Shown here: piece by piece, positions 53,585 to 62,951 of the stretch
Position numbering within the stretch: the stretch's first letter is position 1
How the letters are laid out: each line of letters begins with the position of its first letter
Source of the DNA: Proteiniclasticum sp.
GTDB lineage: Bacteria; Bacillota; Clostridia; Clostridiales; Clostridiaceae
Direction of reading: 5' to 3'
Assembly: GCF_003514505.1 (NCBI RefSeq)
Contig: NZ_DOPX01000026.1
Span: 197,314-261,313 of the forward strand
DNA: 64,000 nucleotides
Notes under the pieces: generated by a model
Told to the model about the DNA's origin: nothing
The model's database searches: none
Seen by the model: only the letters and a program-made list of their open reading frames with translations
Program-made: the position numbers and the translations under genes

Positions 53585-53627
53585 AAGAGGAGATTTCTCA
53601 CAATGCTGTGGGAATCTCCTCTTTTTT
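53585..53627 (+). terminator. Terminator of the EamA gene
   Basis: AAGAGGAGATT pairs with AATCTCCTCTT, followed by TTTT. The following gene is on the - strand and starts three bases beyond, so the hairpin also ends that transcript. Confidence 0.85.
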
Positions 53628-53629
53628 AC

Positions 53630-54055
53630 TTACTCTTCAGTTTTTTCTTCTGTATACATCTTCTCGTCAATTTTTCTTAAATCCGATTCATCGTAACTGC
53701 CAAACCAAACCTTCAGTCTCTCCTTGGCTTTCTTTTTTGTATCCTCGTTGATGTAGAACGCAACCATCACAATCGCTGCCATGAGTGCAGTCAGGTCATC
53801 TGTATACCCTGCCACTGGGATGAAATCCGGAATCAGATCCACCGGGAAGATGAAGTAGCCAAGGGCTCCGATGATGACGGACTTCGCCTTCATTGGGGTT
53901 TCAGGCTGCTGCAGTGTGTAGTATAGAAGCAGTGCCAGATAGATGACTTTGATTCCTGCTTTCTTTGCAAACTTCATAATTTTGTCAAACAGCTTCTCTT
54001 CGGAATAGGCTTCTGTATACTTCTTCTCTTCCAGTTCTTTTTGATCAAAATCCAT
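53630..54055 (-). CDS. YkvA/DUF1232 family membrane protein
   Basis: 141 residues. GALGYFIFPVDLIPDFIPVAGYTDDLTALMAAI is the DUF1232 hallmark, on one or two membrane helices; both ends are charged. The function is unknown. GGAGATG ribosome site. Confidence 0.88.
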   Translation of the reverse strand: MDFDQKELEEKKYTEAYSEEKLFDKIMKFAKKAGIKVIYLALLLYYTLQQPETPMKAKSVIIGALGYFIFPVDLIPDFIPVAGYTDDLTALMAAIVMVAFYINEDTKKKAKERLKVWFGSYDESDLRKIDEKMYTEEKTEE

Positions 54056-54142
54056 GGGTTCATCTCCTTTTCATCAATAGATATTTGATTATTCATCAAA
54101 ATGTTTCACCAGTCAGCAGTGGAGATGAAGCGCCTGCTTCAC

Positions 54143-54448
54143 TTAATACTCAGAGGCGAACATCATCGTCGCATAGTCTCCATCATCAATGACATAGATT
54201 TTTTCATCCTGATGAATGGAAGGATGATCTACTTTTACTGTATAGGATACAGAGTAGTCCGGGTTCTCTTGCTGATGGGTTAGCTTAAGGTCTTCTTCCT
54301 TCATCTCCAGCTTGAACACCTGGAGATAGTCTTTTTCCACATCCAGACCGTCAATGAGATCCCATAATAAGATCTGTAGATCTGGTCTCAAAAACGTCTG
54401 AATGCCTTTGGTCATGTAGCGGTTTCCACTGAACATTTTTCTCTCCAT
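54143..54448 (-). CDS. DUF960-like protein
   Basis: 101 residues, soluble. LQILLWDLIDGLDVEKDYLQVFKLEM resembles DUF960 proteins of Firmicutes, of unknown role. GAGGTG precedes the ATG. Confidence 0.75.
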   Translation of the reverse strand: MERKMFSGNRYMTKGIQTFLRPDLQILLWDLIDGLDVEKDYLQVFKLEMKEEDLKLTHQQENPDYSVSYTVKVDHPSIHQDEKIYVIDDGDYATMMFASEY

Positions 54449-54512
54449 AATACACCTCTTTGCTTTGATAAGAGTATTATGGAATTTGAAAAAGTTCTTA
54501 ATCGCTTCACAG

Positions 54513-57443
54513 CTAATCTGCTATCTTTTCTTGCGTGATATAATCATACAAATCATCTCTAACCGGTACATCAAGCTTATATCTTATTTTAACGACATTC
54601 ACATTCGTACCTGGCATCTTTGCTTGGACCGGACTTCCAACCGCATCAATCTTACCAAGGAAGTAAAACTCCTTCGATGTTTTATCTGTTTTATCCTTGC
54701 GGACAAAAAGTAAAATATCAACACCTAGATCCTTAGAAGAATATATGGTTTGAACATCATCAGACTGGATTGTTCGACCTGATTTACTAAAGGCTAGGAA
54801 CTCTGAAGGTGAGAAAAACTCGTCATGATATTGTATTGTCTCACTAATATCATCGTCCTTATGATAATTGATAAACACGGGGAAAGTCTTTGTCTCTTTA
54901 TCAAACTTATAGCCACCAATGTTTAGAGGAACCTCGTTTTTACTCCAATCTAAAAGCCTACATACATCTTCATAAGTATACTTTTCATTGAGCACAAAAT
55001 TCGTTTCTCGATAATGATTACTGTATCTCTCTTCATACTTTCTCAGTCCAATATTTAGAAGTTCTGTGACCATTTGTAGAAATACAGGGTTCTGTAAACA
55101 ACGAAGAAACGCACTTGATCTTTTATACCCTTGTCCTTCTTTCTCAATGAAGATTGCTTTAGCAAAGGTGTTTTTTGATGAACCTGTAGCAAAATTTTGC
55201 GTCATTTGGTTTATCAAATTGATTCTTGTATTCTTATTTACTTCGATTCTATACTTTTCAAATAACAAATCATCGAGTTTATCAAGAACTGCAGATTCTT
55301 CGTTCAGTAGTAGTTTAATGAACTCTAACTCATGTGGTCGCTTTCCATTTGCGTACTTGAGAGAAATAAATTCAATAAATTTTTCTTCTTCAGAAGTAAG
55401 TGCACTCTGATAGTCTTTCTCGTATTTACGAAGAAAGTTATGATATGAACCCGTTCTTGCAAAGATTCTTTCAATATCAATGACATTATATTTAATAAAC
55501 TCAGCCAGTAACGGAATTCTACCCAATCTATTCTTTAAATCCTGATAAGATTCTTTAATTATCTTCAGATCATTAAAATCTGCATGATCAATAGATTTAT
55601 AGATTCTCTCACGCGTTATTTTGTCAAAATTTATCGTAGAGCAGCCATAGATGATTCTGTTGCTTTCAGCAACATATCTACGAATATTATCTTTGTTGTA
55701 AGACTGGTCTCCAGACAAGGCGATGGGGATTAAATAGTTGGTATCATAGTTTCCAATAAAATCCAGTACAACGACATATTCCTTTCCGAAAACTTTTCTT
55801 AGGCCTCTTCCAAGCTGCTGAACAAATATGATAGCAGACTTCGTTGGTCTTAACATCACCACTTGGTTAATTTCCGGTATATCCACACCCTCATTAAAAA
55901 TATCCACTGTAAAGATATAGTCCAAGGCACCTTCATTTTCATCTTGTCCTAACCTTTGAACGGCTTCAGCTCTTTCCTCTTGTGAACTCGCACCACTTAA
56001 AGCAACTGTTCTATATCCAATATCATTAAATTTCTGCGATAGATTTTGCGCCTCTTCGTTTCTACTGCAAAACACAAGCCCCTTAACTCGGCTTCCAGAA
56101 TATCCATAAAACTCAACCTTTTCTTTTATATATTGAACTCTAGCATCTGAAACCAAATGATTAAACTGTGTCTGATCATCAATGATTTTTCCTTCGACCG
56201 TTAATTCTGTAATGCCAAAATAATGAAATGGACATATGAGATCTTCTTTCATGGCATCATTCAGTCGAATCTCATAAGCGATATTATGATCAAATAGTTC
56301 AAATATATCGAATCCATCTGTTCTTTCAGGAGTCGCGGACATACCGAGTAGAAATTTCGGCTGAAAATAATCAATAATCGTTTTATACGATTTTGCCCCT
56401 GCACGATGGACTTCATCAATAACAATATACTCAAAGTCATCAGGCGAGAACTGCCTATAAATATACTCTTTTGAGAGTGTCTGGATTGTTGTAAAAATAT
56501 AATCCGCTTGAAAATCCTTATGATTTCCACTTAATATCGACATTGTTTTTTCAAAGCCTATAACTTTTCTGAAACTCTTCAATGCTTCTTTAGCGATTTG
56601 CTCCCGATGAACTACAAATAGAAATCTCTTTGGATTAAATTTTTTAACATCGAATGCTGACAAATAGGTTTTTCCTGTACCTGTAGCTGAAATGATTAAT
56701 GTTTTTTCATGCTGTCTATTTCTTGTTGCTTCCAGTTCTTGCAATGCATTAACCTGCATTTTATTTGGTTTAATCGCATTGAGGTACAGTAGTTTACCGG
56801 ATAGATGATCTTCTATGGTTTTTTCTGCAGTACTATTAATATTTCTTTGAAGTTCATATATTTTTGAATACGCATCAATCCAATTGAAATCTACGATTGT
56901 GGCGTGAGCAAACATACTATTGAATTCTTCAATTGTATTTGAAACGATGGCTCCTTCTTTTGAGGACGACACTTTTAAATTCCACTCTTTGTTCTCACAT
57001 AGCGCACTTTGTGTCATATTGCTACTACCAACTATAATGGAGTACTCCTCACCTTTTCGAAAAATATAGGCTTTCGTATGCATTTTAGCCGCTTCTTGAG
57101 TAACAATTCTTAGCTCAACATTCTTTAATTCTAAGAGTTTTTTTAAAGCTTTAGGAGATGAGAAATTCTGATATTGAGAAGCAATTATTTTCCCCTGTAT
57201 CCCTTTTTCTTCTAACTCCTTAAGTGTATTTAGTAGGACCGTTACGCCACTTTCTGTAATAAATGCCACAGAAAAATAAAACGCATCACAATGAGAGAGT
57301 TCTTGAATGATACTCGTAAGTACCTTTTCTCCTCTCTCAGGATCATTAATGATCAGACGTGGTTTATATGATTCTAGTGCAGTCTCTGTTCTATCCAGAA
57401 AACCGTGGACTAAGCCCTTACTCAATTCACAATTTGCTATCAT
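54513..57443 (-). CDS. PLD-nuclease/DEAD-helicase fusion with DUF3427
   Basis: 976 residues. N-terminal phospholipase D-like nuclease (AKMHTKAYIF with HxK at 122-124 and the following GSSNMT), then an SF2 helicase: Walker A ATGTGKT at 253-259, DEVH at 343-346, SATPER at 369-374 and the QLGRGLR motif VI, then a long C-terminal DUF3427 region. Only one HxK set is seen, so a dimer would make the nuclease site. Such proteins occur in restriction-like and defence contexts. Its start codon follows directly on the NUDIX stop with AAGGAG in that gene's last codons. AT-rich; probably acquired by transfer. Confidence 0.9.
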   Translation of the reverse strand: MIANCELSKGLVHGFLDRTETALESYKPRLIINDPERGEKVLTSIIQELSHCDAFYFSVAFITESGVTVLLNTLKELEEKGIQGKIIASQYQNFSSPKALKKLLELKNVELRIVTQEAAKMHTKAYIFRKGEEYSIIVGSSNMTQSALCENKEWNLKVSSSKEGAIVSNTIEEFNSMFAHATIVDFNWIDAYSKIYELQRNINSTAEKTIEDHLSGKLLYLNAIKPNKMQVNALQELEATRNRQHEKTLIISATGTGKTYLSAFDVKKFNPKRFLFVVHREQIAKEALKSFRKVIGFEKTMSILSGNHKDFQADYIFTTIQTLSKEYIYRQFSPDDFEYIVIDEVHRAGAKSYKTIIDYFQPKFLLGMSATPERTDGFDIFELFDHNIAYEIRLNDAMKEDLICPFHYFGITELTVEGKIIDDQTQFNHLVSDARVQYIKEKVEFYGYSGSRVKGLVFCSRNEEAQNLSQKFNDIGYRTVALSGASSQEERAEAVQRLGQDENEGALDYIFTVDIFNEGVDIPEINQVVMLRPTKSAIIFVQQLGRGLRKVFGKEYVVVLDFIGNYDTNYLIPIALSGDQSYNKDNIRRYVAESNRIIYGCSTINFDKITRERIYKSIDHADFNDLKIIKESYQDLKNRLGRIPLLAEFIKYNVIDIERIFARTGSYHNFLRKYEKDYQSALTSEEEKFIEFISLKYANGKRPHELEFIKLLLNEESAVLDKLDDLLFEKYRIEVNKNTRINLINQMTQNFATGSSKNTFAKAIFIEKEGQGYKRSSAFLRCLQNPVFLQMVTELLNIGLRKYEERYSNHYRETNFVLNEKYTYEDVCRLLDWSKNEVPLNIGGYKFDKETKTFPVFINYHKDDDISETIQYHDEFFSPSEFLAFSKSGRTIQSDDVQTIYSSKDLGVDILLFVRKDKTDKTSKEFYFLGKIDAVGSPVQAKMPGTNVNVVKIRYKLDVPVRDDLYDYITQEKIAD

Positions 57444-57845
57444 TTAAATCTCCTTCATTAGTTTCTCCACTATAGGTACATCTGCTGGTGCCCAATCAAG
57501 CAGTAATAGATTCTTTCTCTCCATCCATCGGAATGCCCCGTGGTCATTTAACTTAAACTTTAAATCATCAACTTCAATCAAATATCCATGCATGATAATT
57601 CTAAAATCAGGATAGGTATGGTCTACGGTCATGAAATATTGATCCTGTGAAACTGAAACAGTTAAGTCCATTTCTTCAAAAAGTTCACGCTGTAAAGCCT
57701 CTTCTCTCTGTTCTCCTAGTTCGATCTTCCCACCTGGAAACTCGAATTTTCTCGATATATAATCTAGAGGAGATTCATTTCTTTGCATACATAGATATGA
57801 ATCTCCTCGCTTAAATATTGCAGCTACAACTTCTATTGTTTTCAT
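57444..57845 (-). CDS. NUDIX (deoxy)nucleoside triphosphate pyrophosphohydrolase
   Basis: 133 residues. The NUDIX box GGKIELGEQREEALQRELFEEM is intact with Glu residues for metal binding (the usual final Gly is Met-Asp). MutT-type enzymes remove damaged or modified nucleotides. Here it is coupled without gap to the helicase gene, which suggests a shared job, for example treating modified or signal nucleotides in a defence system. Confidence 0.9.
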   Translation of the reverse strand: MKTIEVVAAIFKRGDSYLCMQRNESPLDYISRKFEFPGGKIELGEQREEALQRELFEEMDLTVSVSQDQYFMTVDHTYPDFRIIMHGYLIEVDDLKFKLNDHGAFRWMERKNLLLLDWAPADVPIVEKLMKEI

Positions 57846-57881
57846 TTGATTTCCATTCTTTCATCTTTAATTTTTATGAAT

Positions 57882-58646
57882 TTAAAACACGCTGGTTCTT
57901 GCAAACTCATCCTTACTTAAGTATATGCCACTTTGAGCCAGTCTTGAAGATCTATCTTCATACAATCTCGACATCATTTCAAATCGATCTTCTACTATTC
58001 CATAATGAAGTCTCCGATGACACGTAGGGCAAAGACAAACAATATTAGCATATACATCAAGACTCACTGAGAATCTTGTCTGATGTCTCAAGGGAATCGC
58101 ATGATGACCTTCCATATATGGCTTTTTCGTCTTCTCTGCTATAAAACTTTGATGTGAAGAATCGAGTTCGCACTGATAACCCGCCAATTCTAAGGATTGA
58201 GTTTTAATGATCTCAGACCTCTGCCACCTGTATACTTCAGATCTTTCTCTGAGATTCATTTCAATCGGAATATCTAGAAGTTTAACCTTATCTTTTAGTT
58301 CGGAAAATGAATCACCACAGGCAAACCGATAATAATTATTTAAGCCCGCACTGTACATTTGATTCCCTCTTTTATCTTGAGCTTTGAACTCTTCATCCCT
58401 AAATAGAATCTCACGAACTTCAGATAGCCTTTCAATTTCACCAATTTCATAAATATCTTCTTGTACTAAACCCATGCTTTTCAGCTTTCTTGATATGTTG
58501 TTCAGGGCATCGAAATAATGATTGACCGTGGATTTTTTTAGTCCCCTAATGTCAATCAAATATCTTGAATAATAATCTTTTAAGATTGATACTTTCGACT
58601 CACTTCGAATTTGTTCTTCTTCGCGATTCCTATTCAAATCTTTCAT
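57882..58646 (-). CDS. HNH endonuclease with N-terminal SAM-like helical domain
   Basis: 254 residues. The first 60 residues (KDYYSRYLIDIRGLKKSTVNHYFDALNNISRKL) resemble the N-terminal helical bundle of tyrosine recombinases. The HNH centre is EGHHAIPL at 180-186 with NIVCLCPTCHRRLHYG at 201-216; Cys159, His165, Cys206 and Cys209 may hold zinc. A metal-dependent DNA endonuclease, probably the effector or partner of the helicase gene. GAGG lies directly against the ATG at 58646; a TTG three codons later has a better distance. Confidence 0.85.
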   Translation of the reverse strand: MKDLNRNREEEQIRSESKVSILKDYYSRYLIDIRGLKKSTVNHYFDALNNISRKLKSMGLVQEDIYEIGEIERLSEVREILFRDEEFKAQDKRGNQMYSAGLNNYYRFACGDSFSELKDKVKLLDIPIEMNLRERSEVYRWQRSEIIKTQSLELAGYQCELDSSHQSFIAEKTKKPYMEGHHAIPLRHQTRFSVSLDVYANIVCLCPTCHRRLHYGIVEDRFEMMSRLYEDRSSRLAQSGIYLSKDEFARTSVF

Positions 58647-58686
58647 CCTCTCAAAGTTTTATAAAATCATTTTGAGTTAAGGAAAT

Positions 58687-59439
58687 CTATTTATTGTACT
58701 TCCAACCCTCATCCCCGTGATAAATCATACGCTTACTCATACCTCCATCCACAGTTATATTTTCTGCATTGATAAATGAAGATCTTTCATCACATAGAAA
58801 CAGGACTGTTCTAACAATATCTTCCGGCACACCCACTCTTTCAGAAGGATGCTGCTTCCTATCCGCCTCACTGAAATTCTCTTCATCCCCAGTATCAATC
58901 CATCCAGGAGCAATGCTGTTCACTCTTGCAAGTCCCTGTAGACTCATGGCCATGGCATGGGTCAGCGCAGTAATCCCGCCTTTCGCAGCGCTATAACTTT
59001 CCGTATCCTTCTGGCTCATGAAGGCTCTAGTGGATGTGATGTTCACAATAGAAGCCACAGGATTCAAATGCTCTTTCAAAAGAAGCGTAAGATAATACGG
59101 AGCAGATACCCCCACCCGAAGAATCTCATTGAACTCTTCATAGGTGCAGCCACTGAGAAGTCCCTTATGGCTGAAACAGGCATTATGGATGAGGACATCC
59201 ACTTTCCCATACCTTTTCTTGATTTCTTCCGCAAACTCCATTAACACAGATTCAGAAGCAAGATCTCCCTCAAAAAAGAAGTGCTTCTTCTGATCTTGAA
59301 ATGTGGAAAGAAGATCCTTCCCAGCTTCTCCATCCCTATCTATAAATGCCACCGACGCCCCCTCATTCACAAGGGCTCTCACCAAGGCTTTTCCAATACC
59401 ATTGGCGCCTCCGGTGATGACACATACTTTTCCATCCAA
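58687..59439 (-). CDS. SDR-family oxidoreductase
   Basis: 250 residues, Rossmann fold: GGANGIGKAL near residues 9-18 (nucleotide binding), HNACFS, NITSTRAF, catalytic YSAAK and the DGGMSKR end. Reduces or oxidises an alcohol/ketone, substrate unknown. The TTG at 59439 is chosen since GAGGTG stands six bases before it; a GTG three codons upstream overlaps that site. GC content is normal here and drops after its stop codon. Confidence 0.85.
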   Translation of the reverse strand: MDGKVCVITGGANGIGKALVRALVNEGASVAFIDRDGEAGKDLLSTFQDQKKHFFFEGDLASESVLMEFAEEIKKRYGKVDVLIHNACFSHKGLLSGCTYEEFNEILRVGVSAPYYLTLLLKEHLNPVASIVNITSTRAFMSQKDTESYSAAKGGITALTHAMAMSLQGLARVNSIAPGWIDTGDEENFSEADRKQHPSERVGVPEDIVRTVLFLCDERSSFINAENITVDGGMSKRMIYHGDEGWKYNK

Positions 59440-59683
59440 TTCTCTCACCTCATATTAAACGGTTTACACTAAGCCTAGTATATCAAAATTAACTGTATAT
59501 TTGAATAATTTACAGAATTATGTATAGAATCTATTCTTATTCGCATACTATTGGATGCATCTAACTGGAAAGTACCACAAAATATATCCCAATGTCAGGA
59601 CAGTAAATTTACATTTTCCAGAAGTCAACTGTGATAAGTTCTGTTCTGTGAACAGGCAGCTCTATCAGTTTCTACAGCAAAGT

Positions 59684-59711
59684 AAAAAAGACCACATTGC
59701 TGCAGTCTTTT
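59684..59711 (-). terminator. Terminator of the ABC-2 operon
   Basis: AAAAGAC and GTCTTTT flank a 12-base loop; on the - strand T residues follow, seven bases after the stop at 59718. Confidence 0.75.
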
Positions 59712-59717
59712 CAAAAA

Positions 59718-60482
59718 CTATTCTGTAATCTTCAGTGCATTGGACATGGAGAAGAGAAGAAGAAGCCCCGTGAGAAGTACCGCCACAGCCGCTGACAGAA
59801 GAAAATCTCCTGAAGAGAACATCTCCGTCATGAGGTTCACGTTCTCAGAAACCAGCGTCATGGGATTATAGGGTTTAAGATCCGGGAACAGCCCAAGAAG
59901 CGTTAAAATCATTGCTGCTCCTCCCGCAAGAAGAAGCGCTCCATATACATTCTTAAACATCAGCCCGCCAAAGATGACCATGCTGAGAAGAAGCACCCCG
60001 AAAATCCACATACCTATAATACCCAAGAGTAAGTTCGGCAGCTCCATTTCTTCAAAAAAGTACAATGTGTACCCTAGAGTTATGAGAGTGGACGCAGCGT
60101 AAGTCATCGTCCATTGAAGCACCGCTGAAGTGAACTTCGAAAGCACCACCACTTTTCTTGAAAGACCCTTGGTCACCATATGGATGAGGGTTCCCTTTGA
60201 AATCTCCCCCGCCATGATCCCGCTGAAAATCACCGTCAGGACGATCATTCCCGTCTGCGCTCCATTTTTAAAGAACTGCATCCAGGAATCTATGGCTTTG
60301 GGCTCTTCCAGTGTAATGGTCATACCTTCCGGCAGAACACTTTCAAGAATCTCCGGCAGAACCTTGGCCATGACAGGATTCAGAAATCCGAAGACCACAA
60401 AAATCAGAAACAGAATCATAAACTTATAAGTCCGAAGACTCTCCATGATCTCTTTTTTGGTAAAAGCCACAAAACTTCTCAC
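59718..60482 (-). CDS. ABC-2 type transporter permease
   Basis: 254 residues, six membrane helices, with ISKGTLIHMVTKGLSRKVVVLSKFTSA typical of ABC-2 permeases. Overlaps the ATPase stop by four bases. Probably exports an antibiotic, peptide or lipid. Confidence 0.85.
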   Translation of the reverse strand: MRSFVAFTKKEIMESLRTYKFMILFLIFVVFGFLNPVMAKVLPEILESVLPEGMTITLEEPKAIDSWMQFFKNGAQTGMIVLTVIFSGIMAGEISKGTLIHMVTKGLSRKVVVLSKFTSAVLQWTMTYAASTLITLGYTLYFFEEMELPNLLLGIIGMWIFGVLLLSMVIFGGLMFKNVYGALLLAGGAAMILTLLGLFPDLKPYNPMTLVSENVNLMTEMFSSGDFLLSAAVAVLLTGLLLLFSMSNALKITE

Positions 60483-61396
60483 TTGACCACCTCCAAGAAC
60501 AGATGCTCCATGGTGGGCTCCAGAAGCTCGACTTTCTGCGGAACAATCTGAAGAGTCAGCAATACCTCATAGACATCCTTCTGTATATTTTCCATGTTTC
60601 TTCCTGTTACAAGAACACTTCTTCCATCTCCATCCCGTTCCATCTCATAAGATGACAGCTTCTCAGAAGCCATGAAGGCATGAAGATCTTTTTCCTCTTG
60701 AAACAGCACATCCAGGCCTTCTTTTCTGTGCTTCTTCTTGATCTCTTCCAGTGGTCCCTGAAGCACCAGATGTCCTCCATGCAGAACAGCCACATCATCA
60801 CAGATCCTTTCCACATCCGAAAGGATGTGGGTGCTGAAAATGACTGTGGTCTTTCCTTTCACAGACTGGAGAATCCTAAGGATCTCCATACGGCCCATGG
60901 GATCCAGCGCCGACGTGGGCTCATCACAGATGAGAAGCTTCGGCTCATGTAAGAGCGCCTGGGCAATGCCAAGTCTCTGTTTCATGCCCCGGGAAAATGC
61001 ACCGATTCTTTTTTTGTTCATTGGCAGTCCTACCAGGGACAGAAGCTCCTCGCTTCTTTTTTTGATCTTTTCCTTTTCCATCCCTGTGATCTCACCGCAA
61101 AGGCTGAGATATTCCATGGGGGTCATATAGCTGTAAAACTCCGGCACATCCGGCAGATAGCCGATATAGCGGTTGGTTCTTGTCTCTCCGTATTTTACCG
61201 GCTCTCCGCAAACATAGATCTCTCCCTGGTCCTTCTCCAGAAGTCCCAGAATCATCTTCATGGTGGTGGTTTTTCCTGCACCATTCTGGCCGATGAACCC
61301 AAAGATCTTCCCCTCTGTCACAGAAAGATCAATGCCCTTAATCACTTCAGAAGACCCGAAAGCTTTTTTCAGACCTTCAATCTTTAACACTTCCAT
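60479..61396 (-). CDS. ABC transporter ATP-binding protein (ABC-2 class)
   Basis: 305 residues. Walker A GQNGAGKTT near residues 35-43, signature FSRGMKQRL near 128-136, Walker B LLICDEPTSALD, H-loop STH. The C-terminal extension after residue 220 is typical of BcrA-like exporters. Middle gene of a probable four-gene operon. Confidence 0.9.
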   Translation of the reverse strand: MEVLKIEGLKKAFGSSEVIKGIDLSVTEGKIFGFIGQNGAGKTTTMKMILGLLEKDQGEIYVCGEPVKYGETRTNRYIGYLPDVPEFYSYMTPMEYLSLCGEITGMEKEKIKKRSEELLSLVGLPMNKKRIGAFSRGMKQRLGIAQALLHEPKLLICDEPTSALDPMGRMEILRILQSVKGKTTVIFSTHILSDVERICDDVAVLHGGHLVLQGPLEEIKKKHRKEGLDVLFQEEKDLHAFMASEKLSSYEMERDGDGRSVLVTGRNMENIQKDVYEVLLTLQIVPQKVELLEPTMEHLFLEVVK

Positions 61397-61600
61397 CTAT
61401 TCCTCGCCTCTTCCAAAGATAAAATACACCACTGGCCCGATGAACTGCACAAAGCTCAGAACCACCCATAAATTTCTGTTTCCGAATTTATAGTTTCTAT
61501 GGGTCAGCACATGCCACAACGATGCTGCAGTCAAAGCAAATTGCACCACAATAAGGGGAATCAGCACCGGCAGATATTCTCGTAATCCTTCTAGATACAT
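61397..61600 (-). CDS. PLDc_N-type small membrane protein
   Basis: 67 residues with two hydrophobic helices (LIPLIVVQFALTAASLWHVL and WVVLSFVQFIGPVVYFIFGR). This matches the N-terminal PLDc_N domain of cardiolipin synthases, here free-standing. It starts after GGAGG at 61600, and its stop codon lies just before the ATPase start. Likely an accessory of the exporter. Confidence 0.78.
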   Translation of the reverse strand: MYLEGLREYLPVLIPLIVVQFALTAASLWHVLTHRNYKFGNRNLWVVLSFVQFIGPVVYFIFGRGEE

Positions 61601-61628
61601 CTTTATTCCTCCGATCATTTTTTATGTA

Positions 61629-62735
61629 TTAAAGGTTTTCCAGCTCCAGAAGGATGGACCGGAAAGCCGGCTCCTCCTGAAGAGGCTGAAAAAGAGGGTA
61701 TTCTCTCACTGCGCTCAGCATCCCTTCCTTGATGAGCTTGTCACCTCTGGGGGCACTGTTGCCAAGATCCAGCTCCTCCAGCCAAGGAAGAACCTCCGTA
61801 AAGAACTCATCTCCCTGCAGCTGAAAAGGGAACTTGAAATTATTACAGGCCTCTGTATAAAGGCGAAGCATCTTCAGCGCTTCCTCCTTCTGTCCATGGA
61901 CCATATAACCATGGGCACCAGAAAAAGCAATCTGTCCCATGACATTGGGATGAAGGGTCATGATTCCCATGGTATCCGCCACTGGAAGGATTCTTTTCAA
62001 TGCTTTCTTAAAAACCTCCAGATCCCCGGACACATGCATGAGATACGATGCGCCCACGGAAAGGTAGTTCATCATATGCTGATAAAGACTCACCTGAAGC
62101 ACCGATGCTGCTTTCTTCGCCTCACCCCGCATGGCATAGGCACTGGCAAGCACCACCTCATCTCCGGAAATGGGCAAGAAACTCGGCTCCAGAAGCTCCA
62201 GCACTTCCAGAGAATCTCCCAGGATCATCTGGACCGTGGCCTCTAATGAAGTTGCCTGTTTCATGAGCCAAAGATCTCCACTTTCCTCCCTGACCCGCCG
62301 CAGCAGCTGAAGGGCCTTTTCCAGCACTTCCCGCTGCTCCTCTTTCTCCTCCAGCATATAATGGTTGAGAAGAAGAATGGACATCTGGAGTAGACAGGGA
62401 AAACAGCTGTAATACTTCTCTGTGATGGTCAGAACATCGCTGTACACCGTCCGGAACGGTTCCTTCCCAAACCGGTCACTGAGATCTTTATAGACTCTTC
62501 GGATCTCAGCTTTATCCATCTGAGGCAGATAGCCGATGAGCTCATCAATAGTGATGTTAAAAAAGGAGGCCAGGCGCGGCAGAAAGGTGATGTCCGGAAA
62601 GCTCTGCCCCGTTTCCCATTTGGATACGGAGGCTTTGGTGACCCCCATGTACTCTGCCAGGGCATCCTGGGTGAGGCCTTTCTCTTTTCTTTTCTGCAGT
62701 ATGATTTTACTGATCTGTATTTCCTTCAAAGCCAT
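61629..62735 (-). CDS. XRE-family regulator with helical-repeat effector domain
   Basis: 368 residues: N-terminal helix-turn-helix (ISKIILQKRKEKGLTQDALAEYMGVTKASVSKWETGQSFPDI, residues 8-49) and a long helical part that looks like tetratricopeptide repeats, as in Rgg-type or ABC-operon regulators. It is the first gene on the strand leading to the exporter genes and likely senses a peptide and controls them. The SD AAGGAGGG abuts the ATG at 62735; a TTG two codons later has better spacing and may be the true start. Confidence 0.85.
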   Translation of the reverse strand: MALKEIQISKIILQKRKEKGLTQDALAEYMGVTKASVSKWETGQSFPDITFLPRLASFFNITIDELIGYLPQMDKAEIRRVYKDLSDRFGKEPFRTVYSDVLTITEKYYSCFPCLLQMSILLLNHYMLEEKEEQREVLEKALQLLRRVREESGDLWLMKQATSLEATVQMILGDSLEVLELLEPSFLPISGDEVVLASAYAMRGEAKKAASVLQVSLYQHMMNYLSVGASYLMHVSGDLEVFKKALKRILPVADTMGIMTLHPNVMGQIAFSGAHGYMVHGQKEEALKMLRLYTEACNNFKFPFQLQGDEFFTEVLPWLEELDLGNSAPRGDKLIKEGMLSAVREYPLFQPLQEEPAFRSILLELENL

Positions 62736-62951
62736 CCCTCCTTGAATATGTCTTTACCATGATTATCCATTTTTATTGAGAAAAAAACAATGGATATAAA
62801 AGATACTTTGGTAAATAAAATCAACCAATAGGATACTTTATCTAAATCATATCTGACATCAATTGTCTTAGAAATGTCACGAAAAAGCGGTACAATCTGA
62901 TAAGATGAAGTTAGAAAAAAAGAAGTATGAAAGTGAAAGGCCGGTGCAAAC

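Noticed and set aside
58647..58686. CTCAAA/TTTGAG inverted repeat between SDR and HNH genes as an attachment site
   Set aside because: Only six-base arms, no matching copy was found at the other edge of the AT-rich block, and no integrase is present.
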